Of a stretch of DNA of 64,000 nucleotides, positions 46,993 through 59,913 are shown one piece after another. Location of the stretch: assembly GCA_021234155.1 (NCBI GenBank), contig JAJEKV010000094.1, forward strand, positions 3,888,535-3,952,534, in the 5' to 3' direction. Origin of the DNA: Isoetes taiwanensis (lineage: Eukaryota > Streptophyta > Lycopodiopsida > Isoetales > Isoetaceae). The notes beneath the pieces were generated by a model, which searched no databases, was not told the origin of the DNA, and was given only the letters and a program-made list of their open reading frames with translations. Position numbers and translations under genes: made by a program. The first letter of the stretch is position 1, and every line of letters starts with the position of its first letter.

Positions 46993-47225
46993 TATTACTG
47001 TTAAGGTTTTTCCCTCGAAAACCCTTTAGGGCGGGGTTTTTTAATCCTGACAGTAATATGCCTGTTGCTCTTTTCTTTATATGGGTCCCATAGGTCAATT
47101 GATCTTCGTGGACGATAAAAATACATTCTATTCTATTCTATTCTATTCTATTCTATTCTATTCTATTCTATTCTATTCTATTCTATTCTATTCTATTCTA
47201 TTCTATTCTATTCTATTCTATTCTA
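46993..47225 (+). repeat. (TTCTA)n-tailed retroposon family, copy with stem-loop
   Basis: It contains an outer inverted pair TATTACTGT/ACAGTAATA (46993-47001, 47050-47058) around AAGGTTTTTCCCTCGAAAACC and GGGCGGGGTTTTTTAATCC. The core GGGTCCCATAGGTCAATTG follows, then GTGGACGATAAAAATACA, and exactly 20 TTCTA units (47126-47225). The layout (conserved 3' region plus microsatellite tail) is that of a LINE or SINE 3' end. The 5' limit is unclear. Confidence 0.75.
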
Positions 47226-47458
47226 CACATATAGTGTGGTAATTTATGGTTTAGGTAGGGATTTTGGCCGCTTAAGGGAGTTTTCTAATTCGTAATATGT
47301 CCCTGCATTGAGCAAACTTACCTTCTTACCCGCCACTTGATGCAATGCTTACATAACTTATTTGTATGTATTTCTTCCGACGCCTGATCCTTGATAAAGT
47401 GTATATATGAAAGCTATTTTCTACTAGCAATAGGCATCGGGCCAACAACTTCTTATTT

Positions 47459-47815
47459 TCACAGGTTATCAATATGTTTTGTCCTTTCATGGTTAATTTG
47501 ATTCTTCACAATACCGATGCAACTTTGACTGTCTGTTATGGTCTTTGTAGATTCACTTTGTAGACAATTTAAATCTTCTAATAATCTCCTTAACCAAGTT
47601 ATAGCTTTTGCAACCAAGGATGAGGTAGCATACTCAACTTCACCTGACAACATAACTATCGCACTTTGCTTTCTGCTCCTCCATGTAATAGAACCTCCTG
47701 CCCAGAAAAAACATAACTAGAGGAAGAATTTATACAACTAAGGTCACCACTCCAATTATCATCACTATAAGCTTGCAATATTAAATCATTTAAATCACAT
47801 GTTATTTCATATGGC
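47459..47815 (-). pseudogene. Ty1/copia RNase H fragment
   Basis: Minus strand: LQAYSDDNWSGDLSCINSSS (catalytic Asp region), YVFSGQEVLLHGG, then after a frameshift VEYATSSLVAKAITWLRRLL and SCIGIVKNQINHERTKHIDN. This is the C-terminal end of copia pol. It is truncated abruptly at its upstream side (about 47815), where the 357-bp duplicated unit begins. Confidence 0.88.
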
Positions 47816-48352
47816 AATCGCATCGATCCGAGACATCGGATCGCCATTCTAGAATGGGACGAGCATGCATGTCATGCATGCATGCGGGCGGCGCATGCCC
47901 GTTTTGGGTTGGGAGTTCGCTATTTCGCGCCGCTTCAAGATCCACGCCTCATCGGCGCTTCCTCTTCTCTCAGCAGTACCTTATTCTCTTTGAATTGTTT
48001 CCAGGCAGGGGAGGGGCTTCTTCCTGCCTGGTTTAGCCAATTTGGCGTATCTTTCTTGCTATCTTTTACCGGCCTTTGACCTCATCCTGTGACCTTCGTC
48101 CTCGATCCTAGTTTGTAAGGAAGTTCTCTGGTACTCGGGCGCTTTGTTGGTTTCTTGCGAGTCCCATTCTAGAATCGCATCGATCCGAGACATCGGATCG
48201 CCATTCTAGAATGGGACGAGCATGCATGTCATGCATGCATGCGGGCGGCGCATGCCCATTTTGGGTTGGGAGTTCGCTATTTCAAGCGCATTTCGGCATC
48301 CACGTCTCATCGGCGCTTCCTCTTCTCTCAGTAGCACCTTATTCTCTTTGAA
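47816..48352. repeat. Direct repeat of about 180 bp, 357 bp apart, with nested palindromes
   Basis: AATCGCATCGATCCGAGACA starts at 47816 and 48173. The copies share GCATGCATGTCATGCATGCA and GGGTTGGGAGTTCGCTATTT up to CTTATTCTCTTTGAA. Each contains the palindromes CGATCCGAgacaTCGGATCG and CATTCTAGAATG. The first copy abuts a truncated copia fragment. The sequence may be the 5' end of a LINE-like element present twice, the first truncated by the second. Confidence 0.75.
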
Positions 48353-48598
48353 CCCACCCTCCCCCTTCTTTGTTTATTATATTTTGTACAAGTTCATTTT
48401 ATCATGTTTTTCCACCCATTTGGGTGATGCTTTTTTTTCCACCCAATCGGGTGATGCTATTCTTTGGTATGTTTTCTCGCTTGTTGTGTTGGTCATGTGC
48501 GTGTATTGTGTTGGCGAGGCATCGGTTTCCGACTTCTCCATGCGGGGGTTTTTGGGAGCGATTCTATGCCTTTACGCTTGTCTAAGCCCCTTGTCAAG

Positions 48599-48663
48599 GC
48601 TTATCACTAGGGTTTTTCCTCGAAAACCCGAAAGGGCGGGGTTTTTTAATCCCGGTGATAAGC
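48599..48663 (+). repeat. Stem-loop of the (TTCTA)n-related family, second copy
   Basis: Outer pair GCTTATCAC/GTGATAAGC at 48599-48607 and 48655-48663. Inner hairpin GGGTTTTtcctcgAAAACCC, then GGGCGGGGTTTTTTAATCCC. It is the same arrangement as 46993-47058 but with different outer-stem bases. The TTCTA tail is not present here. Confidence 0.75.
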
Positions 48664-48879
48664 TTTCGGCAGGTACATCAGCCACTCATCTATTAGCATT
48701 GTATTTTTTTTGGGGTCCAAATGATATAATTGGATTTCCCTTTATGGCAATGTACCTTTTAGATACCTTGGCACTCTCTTCTAGGCAGCCAATGTTCCTT
48801 AGTTCTTATAGATCCACCAATACCTAGAAAGACTATGCAAGACAGGGCAACACCAATAATGAATTCAGACAAAAGAACA

Positions 48880-49171
48880 CACGCCTAGTTTCACACGACA
48901 GGAAGTGATAAGGGCCTTACAGAAAATAGCAAACACTGAAGCATCAGTTCTCTACGGAATAACAGTTGAAATGCTAAAATGTGTGAAACCAGCAATAGTT
49001 GGAATAGTCACGACGGACACCTTATATAAGATAGTGCATATAGGAATGCCTGAGAAATGGCAATATAACAAGGTGATGCCACTACATAAAGGGGGGAGAG
49101 TAAAAATAGAACCAATGGTCAACTTAAACTTTGCTAAATGGTTCGAAAATGTTCTAGATGAGAAACTCTAG
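48880..49171 (+). pseudogene. LINE reverse transcriptase N-terminal fragment
   Basis: Plus-strand frame reads EVIRALQKIANTEASVLYGI-like sequence, then TVEMLKC, GMPEKWQYNKVMPLHKGG and FAKWFENVLDEKL. This corresponds to the region from the K(A/S)xGxDGI block to NPTFAKLFE in non-LTR RTs. The Asp-Gly of the first block is Leu-Tyr here and the middle YR(T/P)I block is shortened, so it is degenerate. The palm catalytic motifs are absent. Confidence 0.75.
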
Positions 49172-49543
49172 TAACGTTTCCTTGAGCTTCTTTATGCCTT
49201 ATCAAAATAGACCTTCATGATCCCATGCATGCACCTACTGCTGTAGATACCTCTCCTGAACTAGCATCACTAGTATCGATAGTCGCAATATTAGTTTGAT
49301 TTCTTAGGAGAAAATGTGACTCAGCCAATTGCAGAAACAAGCACTATTGTAAGAATAGTTGTTGAAGGCCATAGATGTTCCACAAGTATATGCTCAATAA
49401 CATCTTTCTGTACTTGGAAACCTAGACCTCCTTTGTATACGTCCACATTACTCAAAATACCAGCACCAAATCTGTTAGACATATTGAAAATGTTCCTAGA
49501 TATTGCCTAATGTTATAAGGGCAAGGGATAATATTATTACCTG

Positions 49544-49684
<141 letters not shown>

Positions 49685-52642
49685 GAATTTTTACATCCAT
49701 GGGAACCCAACTGATACAACCATTGTAATATTTAAGGAAGGGGTCAAGGCACTACCATTGGGATGGGGTCGTGATATTATTAGTTGGGTTCGCGCTTGAA
49801 GAAAAGGCCCTAGATAATATTACATATGATAATCCAAGGATTCTAATTAAGGGCGGGGAGTTTCTTAAAAAGGCTAGGTGTGGAGACATCTATAAATAGA
49901 AGCTAAACTTTAGTTGGACATACCTCTGCAACCAAAGCTCCGATTGAGGTAATTCTTACTTCGTTGAATCATCTCGGAGTTTAGCTTCCGAATTTGGAAG
50001 GTACTTCCTTTAATTCATCCGTACGAGGGAGTAATAGCCAAAAACATGACAAGGGTTCACTAATCACTGCAACAACGACATCATAGATTTGCAATTGAAG
50101 TTAAACAATGTCAAAGATTATTTGCAAGAAGATACAAGCATATTACAGTTCGGAAGTTGAATCCTTTCTTTATTCCTATTCCTGAGCCTATGTATTTTCA
50201 TTGATCAGAGATTAAGCGAAGTTGTATGATCATTCCGATAAGCCAGTAGCTAGAGCCAGTGTTGTTGATTTGCCATAGCCCAGTGGACCTGATTGGGTGG
50301 TTAGTTGTACTTCTATATCCATGGTACTTGAAATAAATACTACCTGTTTTTTTTATCTTGTTCTTCTCTTGTCAATCATTGTGAGAAGTATTAAACATTC
50401 CAAATCCCTTAAATCACATCAATTTGTATTAGAATGGAGGTTCATGATTCTTCTGGGTCTATAAGCAGTGGGATAAGGAATTTGAATTCTTTATTGTCCT
50501 AATTGAATCAAAAAAGTCAGGAGTAGTGATATTCGAATTACCAAGGCCAGGGAACTGCTGGAGTATGGCATCTGAATAAAGTGGAGATTTTTGAAACTTG
50601 ACCAGAACATATATGAACTTGTAAATTTGTGCATTGTCTCATTGGAGAATAAGCTCTTGCGAGGAAATTAAGAATTTTAATTGCAACAAGCCAGCATCAA
50701 GAATAGAATAGAATATAATAGAGGAGAATATTATATGTGGGAAGTTCAATGTGTCCAGCATATTGTGATGAAAGAAAAGTTATGTGCTTTTGTGGAGATT
50801 GCTCAAGCACACAGAGCGCCCTGTTGCAAATGAATTTGGATTATCCAAAGAAGTTTTTCCATGAGCATCTGGAATTATAAAATACAAGGACGGCTGCTAG
50901 GTTGTCATGGAGGCAAATAGCTTATCATGGAGACGAGTAACACCTGTTATATCTCTGATTAAATTTAATTGATGTTCGCTTTGTCATGATAGCCAAATTA
51001 CCTACCATATTCTCATGCAAACTAACTTCTCCCATCTCTAGATGGTGCTTTTTTGCATCTCTTTCAAAAGAGAGACATTATATATCATTCACGGTTCTAA
51101 GGGAGGGAACCTTTTTGGAGTTGATGACCTATCCCGACCGAGGAGAGCAAGGGAATTTTGAGACTTCTGAAGTTTGGTTCAACAAAGCTATTGATTACTA
51201 GGAACAAGCTATATCACTTGCTCCAAGCAACTCTGAAAGCCTATTCATATCATCTGAGCTTATACAAACTTCCTAACCTGATTTTTGAGACCGCCAAAAG
51301 AACAAAGAGAAAAAGAAAAAAAAAGGGCGGCATTCTTGCTTGAGATTGCGAGATTGCGGAGATCCATATATGGTGATTTGAGAGGCCAGTTGGTCATGGA
51401 AGTCATCTATATTAATATTTGACTTCTTTTACAGGATTGCTTAGTGTTAAGCATTGGGGTGGAGTCTACAGATAAACTACCAGATATATACATGCGAAAT
51501 TTGGATTCAAAATCTCGTAAGATTATTATTTTTATTTGGAATGAAGAATAGAATTTTAGTTTTGATATGTATGCCATGGTAGATTGGAAATTACAAACGC
51601 AACATAATGGGCCTGAAGATGGTGTACTAGATGTGAATGCCTCTTGGTAGACTAGTGATTGTGTTTGCAGCACAATAAATAAGAGAGCATAAAATGTATA
51701 CATTTGAAGGTTAGTAATTGTGAGTGCAATACAATAGGCTTGACAAAAGTTGCATCTGTATATTGGAGCTCATTGCTGGATTATGCGGGATTTTAAACTT
51801 CCAGGTTATCAATGATCATGGGTGACCCATCTTACGAAGGGATGGATCGAAATGGAGCGGAACTTGAATGATAGTCAACGATCTATCTTGAGAAGGGATG
51901 GATTGATATGGAGCAAGCATAGGGGAGTGGTTCACGACGAATGAGTGATGAGAATAAGGCAAATTCTGTGTATTTTAATGTTTCTAGATGTTGCCTAGTG
52001 TTATGAGGGCAAGGGATAATATTTATTATTACCTAAAGAGAGTTTCAGAGATTTGTACAACCATCGTAATATTTATGGAAAGGGTCGAGGCATTGCCATT
52101 GGGATGAGGTCACATGATATTATAAGTTGGGGCCGAGCTTGAAGAAAATGACTTACATAATACTCCATATAATAAGCCAAGTATTCTAATTAAAGGCAAG
52201 GAGCTACCTTAATATAAAAGGCAAGTGCTTTCTAAAGAAGGATAAAGTTATGGAGATATCTGTAAAAATAAGCTATACTTCAATTGGACATATCTATGCA
52301 ATCAGAGCTCTGATTGAAGCAATTTTTACTTTTGCTTCGGAGTTTAGTTTCTGAAGTAGGATGGCACTTCCCATAGTTCATCTATACGACGAAGTAATAG
52401 TCGAAAACGTGGCAAGGTTCACATATCACTTCCACAGCGACATCACGGATTTGCATTTGAAGTTGAACGATGCTAGAGATTACTTACAAGAAGATACAAA
52501 GCATGTTAAATTTCCTAAGTTGAATCCTTTCCTTATCTCTATATTGAGCCTACATATATTCAATGATCAGAGACTATGCAGAGTAGTATGATTGGTCTGA
52601 TAAGCAAGTACCTAGAGCCAGTGTTGTTGTACTAGCCCATTG

Positions 52643-52720
52643 TATGGGTCCCATGGCCTCTTGATCTTCATGGACATCAAAAAATCTACTCTATTCTATT
52701 CTATTCTATTCTATCCTTGT
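52643..52720 (+). repeat. (TTCTA)n-tailed family copy within LTR B
   Basis: TATGGGTCCCATGGCCTCTT, TTCATGGACATCAAAAAAT and seven TTCTA-type units replace about 90 bp that LTRs A and C have at this position. This indicates an insertion with deletion or a gene-conversion event after the array formed. Confidence 0.75.
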
Positions 52721-54999
52721 CATACCGTTGTGAGAAATATTAAAGGTCCCAAAATGCTTAAATCATATCAATTGGTATCAAAGAAGAGGTTCTCGATTGG
52801 GATCATAAAAGGAATTGAATTCGTCATTCTCCTAATTGAATCAAAGAAGTCAGGTGCAGCAATGTTTGAATTACTGGGGCCATGAAATATCATTATTTTT
52901 GCATATGTTGATGCAAGTACGATTATTGGATCTTACTTTGGCAAGGAATTGTTGGAGCATGGCATCTGAATAAAGTGGAGATTTACGAAACTTGACCAGA
53001 ACATATACAAGTTTGTAAATCTATGCATTGCTTTATTAAAGAATAAGCTCTTGCGAGGAAGTTAAGAATTTTGATTGCAACAAGTTAACGTCAAAAGGAG
53101 CATCTTATCAATAAAGTTGTATGTATCCAGCATATTGTGGTGAAAGAAAAGCTATGTGCTTTTGTAGAGATTGCTCAAGCACATAAAGCACCCTATTGCG
53201 AATGAATTTGGAATATCCAGAAAAGTTTTTCCATGATCCTCTGGGATTACGGAATAGCAAGGATGGTTGCTAGGTTGTCGTGGAGACAAGTAGCTTGTCG
53301 TGGAGACGAGTAACATCTGATATATCCCTGATCAAACTTAATTGGGCTATGCTTTGTCATGATAACCGAGCTACCTAACATATCCTCATGCAAACTCTGA
53401 AAGCCTATTCAGGTCATGTGAGCATATACAAACTTCCTGACCTGATTTTGAAACCGCAAAGAAAAAAAGGAGGGGGGGGGGAGAGGGAGGGGGCATTCTT
53501 GTGTGAGATTGGGAGATTGTTGATATCCAGATTGTGGTGATCTGAGAGGTTGACTTTCTTTGTGGGATTGCTTAGTGTTAAAGATTAGAGTGGACTCTAC
53601 AGATAAGCTATCAAATATATGGATGCGAAATTTAGATTTGGAATCTCATAAGATTATTTTCTTCATTTGGACTAAAGAATAGAATTTTATTTTTGATATG
53701 TATACTATGGTAGATTTCAAATTATGATTGCAATGTAATAGGCATAAAGATGGTATACTAGATGTGAATGTTTCTTGATATACTAGTAGTTGTATCTGCA
53801 GCACAACAAGCTTGAACAAGAGTGCATAAGATGTATATATTTAAAGACTATAATTGTGAGTGCAACACAATAAGTTTGACAAAAGTTGCATCTGTATCTT
53901 GGAGATATAATGTATTGTGGAGATACAATCAAGTAGTACCTCAGAGGTACAAACGACAATAACGTACCCTAGAGATACAAGAAGTATAACGTACTTTGAC
54001 AGTAAGCGGATATCCATAACTTGCTAGATTGTGCAAGATTTAAACTTTCAAGTTATCAACGATCGTGGGTGATCCATCTTAAGAAGGAATGGACTAAAAT
54101 GGAGTGTACCTTGGCTGATCACGGGCGATCTATATTGAGAAGGGATGGATTGATATGGATCAAGCATGGGGGAGTGGTCCACAGCGAATATGTTACGAAA
54201 ATATGGCAAATTTTGTGTAACTTAATGTTCCTAGATATTGCGTATAAGGGCAAGGGATAATATTATTACCTAACGAGAGTCTCAGAGATTTGTACAACCA
54301 TTGTAATATTAATGGAAGGGGTCAGGGCACAACCATTGAGATGGAGTCGTGATAATATTAGTTGGGGTCGAGCTTGAAGAAAAGGTCTTAGATAATACTC
54401 CATATGATAACCCAAGTATTCTAATCAAAGACAAGGAATTATCCTAGTATAAAAGGCAAGTGCTTTCTTAAAAAGGCTAAAGTCTAGAGACATCTATAAA
54501 TAGAAGCTAAACTTCAGTTTGACATACCTTCGTAACCAGAGCTCCGATTGAGGCAATTCTTACTTTTCTGGAACCGTTTCAGAGTTTAGTTTCGGAATCA
54601 ACAGTTCCTGTAGTTCATATGTACGAGAGAGTAAAGGCCAAAAACGTGACAAAGTTCGCAGATCACTGCCATCACGACATCACAGATTTGCAATTGAAGT
54701 TGAACGATGCCAAAGATAACTTGCAAAAAGATACAAAGCATGTTGCAGTTCCTAAGTTGAATCCTTTCCTTATTCCTATTCATGAGCCTATGTATTTTTC
54801 TTGACCAGAGACTACGCGGAGTATATGATCAGTTCGATAAGCCAGTACCTAGAGCCACTGTTGTTGATTTGCCATAGCCCAGCGGACTCAGTTGGGTAGT
54901 TAATTGTGCTTCCATATCCTTTGTACTTGTATCTTATTCTTCTCTTGTCATACCATTCTGAGAACTATTAAAGATCTCAAATCCCTTAAATCGTATCAT

Positions 55000-56850
55000 A
55001 CCTCTACTTATTGGATAGAACTAACACCCTTTAGGCCATCTAGAACATTTGCATGAAGCAAGCAATCCATATAAAAAATGCAATACTACCTAATGTCTAT
55101 AGGTGTTAGAAACTAAATTTACAACCCTAGCCATATCTCAATATTCCTCTCAAATTTCTCTAGACTCGGGGACAAATCCCTCTAGTCTTCAGATCATTAT
55201 TGATGGCATCAATAATATGTTCCTGTGGTATATATGTATCCATAGTCGGCGTATAGAAAGGATAATGACTATAAAGTAGAATTTAACTCTAGATAGAAGT
55301 GTTGTGAGACAAGAGATCTAATAAACTATTCTTGCCCAATTTGTAAAATCAACATTCTAATCAAAAAAATATATTAGCACTCACATTTCAATTAGCAAGC
55401 CTATTGCAGACAAAGAACACAATGCAGGAGCACCCTAAAGAAAAAACAAGCACCACTTATGCAACATGTGTATGCTTCAAGCCTGTCCAAATATCTTTCC
55501 TTCCATGCAACACATTCGGGCAATCCCATCTATCCAACACAGAATTAGGAATATGTTAGAATATTCAAATGTCTTTCCTTCCATGCAACAACATTCAGGC
55601 AATCCCATCTATCCAATATAGAATTAGGAATATGTTAGAGCATTCAAATGACACACAACGCAAAGGGTTGCCACCTCTCCGAACAACCTATAAATAATCG
55701 CGTTAGCTTATCAATCATATGGATAATCGCTCTCATTGAGATACTGAATTATTTGTAGGGTTTCAAGTCTCAAATCCATAATTGAACATAAGTGAAACGA
55801 GAGGCACATACGCTATGGGCTATAGTATTGAGACATCTGACGACTTAAGCAGTCCAAGAATATAATTTAAATGAGACGCATAAACAAATGCTCTGGCCAA
55901 TAGGATTGACAGATCCGACAACTCGGGTAGTTCAGGGTGCACCTCCTAACGATCATGTAGCATTGTTGCATGTTTACCCCAACTGATTGTAATCCTTGGA
56001 ACCTCTGGCTAGTGAGTCTCATATCCGTTCAATATCCGTTCACTGGGTTGTATAGAACATGCTCCATGTGCATCTTCTTCTTTGGAACTAAGCCACGTTC
56101 CCCATGTGCAGCATCTACTTATCAATGTTGGCCGTGATGCTTTGTCATTCTCTATGTGCGCCATATATTTATTGTTGATGGAATTTTTTGTCAATTTCTC
56201 CCCTTGTTCCTAACAGGCCCCCAAGGGGGTCTAAATAAGTGAGCTATTGGAATGCCTGAGATTTGTGCGCCAGTCATTCTTCAGCAAAATGGAAATGTAT
56301 GTTACGAAATTCAATTCGCCGTTACCCAAATATCCCACATGCCAGATGCTGAAGATGGAAACAATGCCTCTCTTATATAAGCTTGCTCCACAGATTTCAA
56401 ACTTACGGTGATTTTTTTTGCTTTTTTAACAGAAAATACTGTGTGCTTAACATAAATTGCTGGATGCCTTCTCTTTTACATGGCTCGACAGGTTTTTTCG
56501 AAAATGAAGTGTCTATAGAACCTGAACGGTTATCTTAGTGTCATAAAACCGCATTCCATACCCTCAGCTTGAATAAGCTGATTTATCTGAGTGTCATACA
56601 GTGATGTTCCATAGCCCCTCAGCATCCAGATTATTCAAAGTGTTGGGATTAAGGTAATTTGAGATATCAAAGACCAGGTATAGACTATCAACAGACAAGG
56701 TCCTTGTAGAAAACAGAAACAATTCTCTTAATCAGCTTCTGAAGTTATCTTAAGTCTGTGTTAAACCTTCTCCACAACTTCAATTAGTTAATCCCATTTG
56801 TTCAAAAAGTGCTTAGCCATCTCCAACCATGATGGATGAGAAAGGATGAG
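55000..56850. other. Unassigned region with a tandem duplication
   Basis: No gene recognised. A pair of about 79-bp units at 55487-55645 shares TCTTTCCTTCCATGCAACA and AATTAGGAATATGTTAGA. Confidence 0.45.
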
Positions 56851-57222
56851 AAATTGCTCCAACGGCTCTATAAAGACACTGACTGCTCTGTTCCCTTGGA
56901 TCAGATATAAGTATTCCTAGATGGGTAGGATGGCAAAGGTAAGGATCCAAGATGTTTGGATTGTTCCAAGAAGAAAGTTTGCTGTGACAATTATACTAAT
57001 GGTAGTCTATCTTCTAGACCTCTCTAATCAGCACTACTAAGACAACTCATTGATGGCCGCGTTTTTTGAGCAAGGAACCAAACCAAACCACAATGTACTG
57101 AGATTGACAAAATTCTGAAACTACTTATATAAAGTTGCCATATATATTCTTATAGAGCAGGGAACTATACAAACTATGCATCCAGCAGCCCCAAAAGTGG
57201 ACAGATGTATCAAGGGAGTTCC
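56851..57222. repeat. Direct repeat of about 400 bp, copy 1
   Basis: Aligns with 58557-58963 from AAATTGCTCCAACGGCTCTA to ATCAAGGGAGTT, with several small indels and about 10% difference. Copy 1 lacks a few short segments that copy 2 has. It is non-coding overall. Confidence 0.85.
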
Positions 57223-58556
57223 ATAGCAGATCGATCATACTCCACGGTTCAGGTAATTCGATTATTGCAAGCAATAGATCAAATCCTGTTTCTTTATATT
57301 CTTCTTTCCAACTCCTTTAACACTTTTCCTTGGAATGTTCCTATAAACAGATCATAGACCATCTTGGGATTTGGATGTGATTCGTGTCCAAAGTCATGTA
57401 ATTTGCATCCCATTCATGTCCAATCCTACAGATTGTATTAAAACGAGGGCAGCAGAATTTCCCAGAGAAAGGAAACAATTGCCCTCACAAGGTGGCAATC
57501 CAATGAAGCCTACATGCCTCAAAGTTGGTCATTCTTGAGAAGGATTCCATAGAGCAATTTCGGTACACCGTAAACCTCATTAGCACACAATCTATCGGCC
57601 ACATATCAATCAAGAAGAAAAAGAATGTTTATAGTCTGCAAATTGGCAAGACCATCACCTGACCTATACCAATTGTGTGCAGAGACTATCTTCCACTTGC
57701 AGTTCTTCAATTCTTTCAACACTATCCAATAACTCATCTGCAATGGTGAAGCAGGATGCATAGAACCGCAGATGGTCCCAATATATGCATTGAATGTACG
57801 CAATGATCAATTATTAAAGATGTGCAAAAACTGGTCAACTTTGCAGTTCACAAGCACATTGTTCTAAGTAATTTTATAAAATAATAACAATTATAAAGAA
57901 GACAACCTTAAGGTGAATGATTGTGCTGGTAGTCTAAGTTTGTGCAGGCCTAGAACAGTGTATGCTCACTGAGATCAATCTTTTGCCGATAATCTATTCT
58001 TGTGTACCTAATAACATCTTCCATAATTTTGTTCAAAGTTGCTGCATCTTATGCAAATTATGCATGAAACCAGAACAATTGTTTGGTAATATCATAAGCT
58101 TGGCTGGAGTCCAAGCCTATGCAGGTACCATATCATATGATTTCCATCATTCTGTTGCAAATTTTCTTTTTTCAAATAGTAGTTTAGTTTTAAAGAGACA
58201 TCAGCCTGAGAACTATTTCATAATGCAAGGAAAATAAAGAGCATTGTATAAAAGCAAAACAAAGGTCTTGCATTCTAAAACCAAATAATGTAATGGATTA
58301 CATAGATGTCAGCATGGGATTGTAGCGAGCTGGTCTTCAAGCAGTGGGTCCACAGCTTGAGCAATTTAGTCAGCCATCTCCAAGGAACATGGCTGGTTCA
58401 GTGTCCATTGCAGTTGAGTCTGCAGGAGGTAGACAAGGGTTGGTAAGGCTGTCTACTCAGTTCCAGTATTGCAGAAGCAGGCGTGTTGTTTGTAACATGC
58501 AATATAAGAAAAGTGACAAAAGCAAGCTAAGTGTCATCAATGTGGAGAACAGGACC
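57223..58556. other. Region between the 400-bp repeats
   Basis: No gene recognised. A minus frame at 57803-57606 (SYWIVLKELKNCKWKIVSAH) and a plus frame from 58344 (MGPQLEQFSQPSPRNMAGSV, running into repeat copy 2) are open but unassigned. The second has a Ser/Arg-rich, transit-peptide-like composition. Confidence 0.3.
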
Positions 58557-58963
58557 AGAAATTGCTCCAACGGCTCTATAAAGACACTGACTGCTCTGTT
58601 CCCTTGGATCAGATATAAGTATTGCAGCCACCTTTAACTTTAAGCAAAATCCTAGATGGGTAGGATGGCAAAGTCAAGGAGAGGTCCAGAGTCCTTTCGA
58701 GTGACAAGTTTGGATTGTTCATTTGCTGTGACAACTATACTAATGGTAGACATCTTCTAGACCTCCCTAATCAGCACTACTAAGACAAATTCATTGATGG
58801 CCGCGTTTTTTAATCAAGGAACCAAACCAAACCACAATGTACTGACAGATTGACAAAGTTCTGAAATTACTTATGAAGTTGCCATATTCTCCACATAGAG
58901 CAGGGGACTATACAAAATATGCATGCAGCAGCCCCAAAAGTGGACAGATGTATCAAGGGAGTT
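58557..58963. repeat. Direct repeat of about 400 bp, copy 2
   Basis: Second copy of 56851-57222 in the same orientation. The pair spans about 2.1 kb. No target duplication or primer site was found, so a segmental duplication is as likely as an LTR pair. Confidence 0.85.
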
Positions 58964-59158
58964 GCATCTTTCAGCACTAACAGAGTAAGATTTTTGTACA
59001 CCAGCAAGGCATAAGTCCACTTCATAGATCGATTTGGCATAAAGATTTCTGTTCTTGCTGCTACAAGAACATGATTTAAAAAGCAAAGCCCATGCTAAAG
59101 CACCTTGGAAGGAATGGCATTGTCTTTAGACATTCTTCTGCATGGTCAAAGCATCCTG

Positions 59159-59266
59159 CTTTGTTGACCATACAAACATATTGCCTAAGCAAGATTCCGT
59201 GTCATGGAATGCAATACATGCAGGATATGCTCAACATGGAGAATCTAATTATTATACTTCTTGATA
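59159..59266 (+). pseudogene. PPR fragment, plus strand
   Basis: One and a half PPR repeats: LPKQDSVSWNAIHAGYAQHG, then ESNYYTS and a stop. Typical PLS-class motif wording; nothing else of the gene is present. Confidence 0.75.
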
Positions 59267-59359
59267 AGAGAACTTCTGATTATAACCATCCTTAACAAGC
59301 CATTTCCCTTGCTCTTGCTATAGTATCTCAAATCACAGATAAAAGTTGTTTTATTTGGT

Positions 59360-59641
59360 TTGACAGCCTAAAGTTGAAGGGACTCCTCCATGTTCTGCAT
59401 ACCTTGAAATAATCACATTCCACATGATGTCATATCGTATGGGCATACTATCAAACACTAGGCAAGCATTTTCCATGCTTCTATTTGCACACATGCCAAT
59501 TCTTGCACTACTACCATAGTAATCGACATCTCTGCCAATGAAAAGCAGGAAGCATGTCGAGCTTGAATGTACTGCTAGCGCAAACATTTGATTGCATATA
59601 GCATGGCCAAATTTAAAAAGCTTTTTACTTACCGCATACAT
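59360..59641 (-). pseudogene. PPR fragment, minus strand
   Basis: Reads HAICNQMFALAVHS, SSARIGMCANRSMENACLVF and DSMPIRYDIMWNVIISRYAE, a clear PPR series with decay (the usual NALVDMYAKCG stretch is garbled). It is inverted relative to the plus-strand fragment 100 bp away, so the two are not one simple gene. Confidence 0.75.
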
Positions 59642-59913
59642 TTCAGACCTGACATATCTTCCCCGTGCTGCAGCCCTTTCTTTGAATTTAGCTCTTTAAA
59701 TCTTAGAGAGACTTGAAAGTGTGTGGTTGGCCATTCTTGGGCACTAACCTACACTCATTTGTTGTATGGTTTCCAGCATTGGTTGAGGTTATGACATCTT
59801 TGTTCTTGCTATTACGGAATGACGTAGAACTGACCGCTTGTATTAAAAGATGGATAAGGAACTGCAAGGCCAATGCTCTGGCAAATTGCTTCACAAGAAT
59901 GTTAGTATGCTTC

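Noticed and set aside
59159..59641. One PPR gene spanning both fragments
   Set aside because: The two PPR pieces are on opposite strands, so they cannot be one transcript without an inversion.
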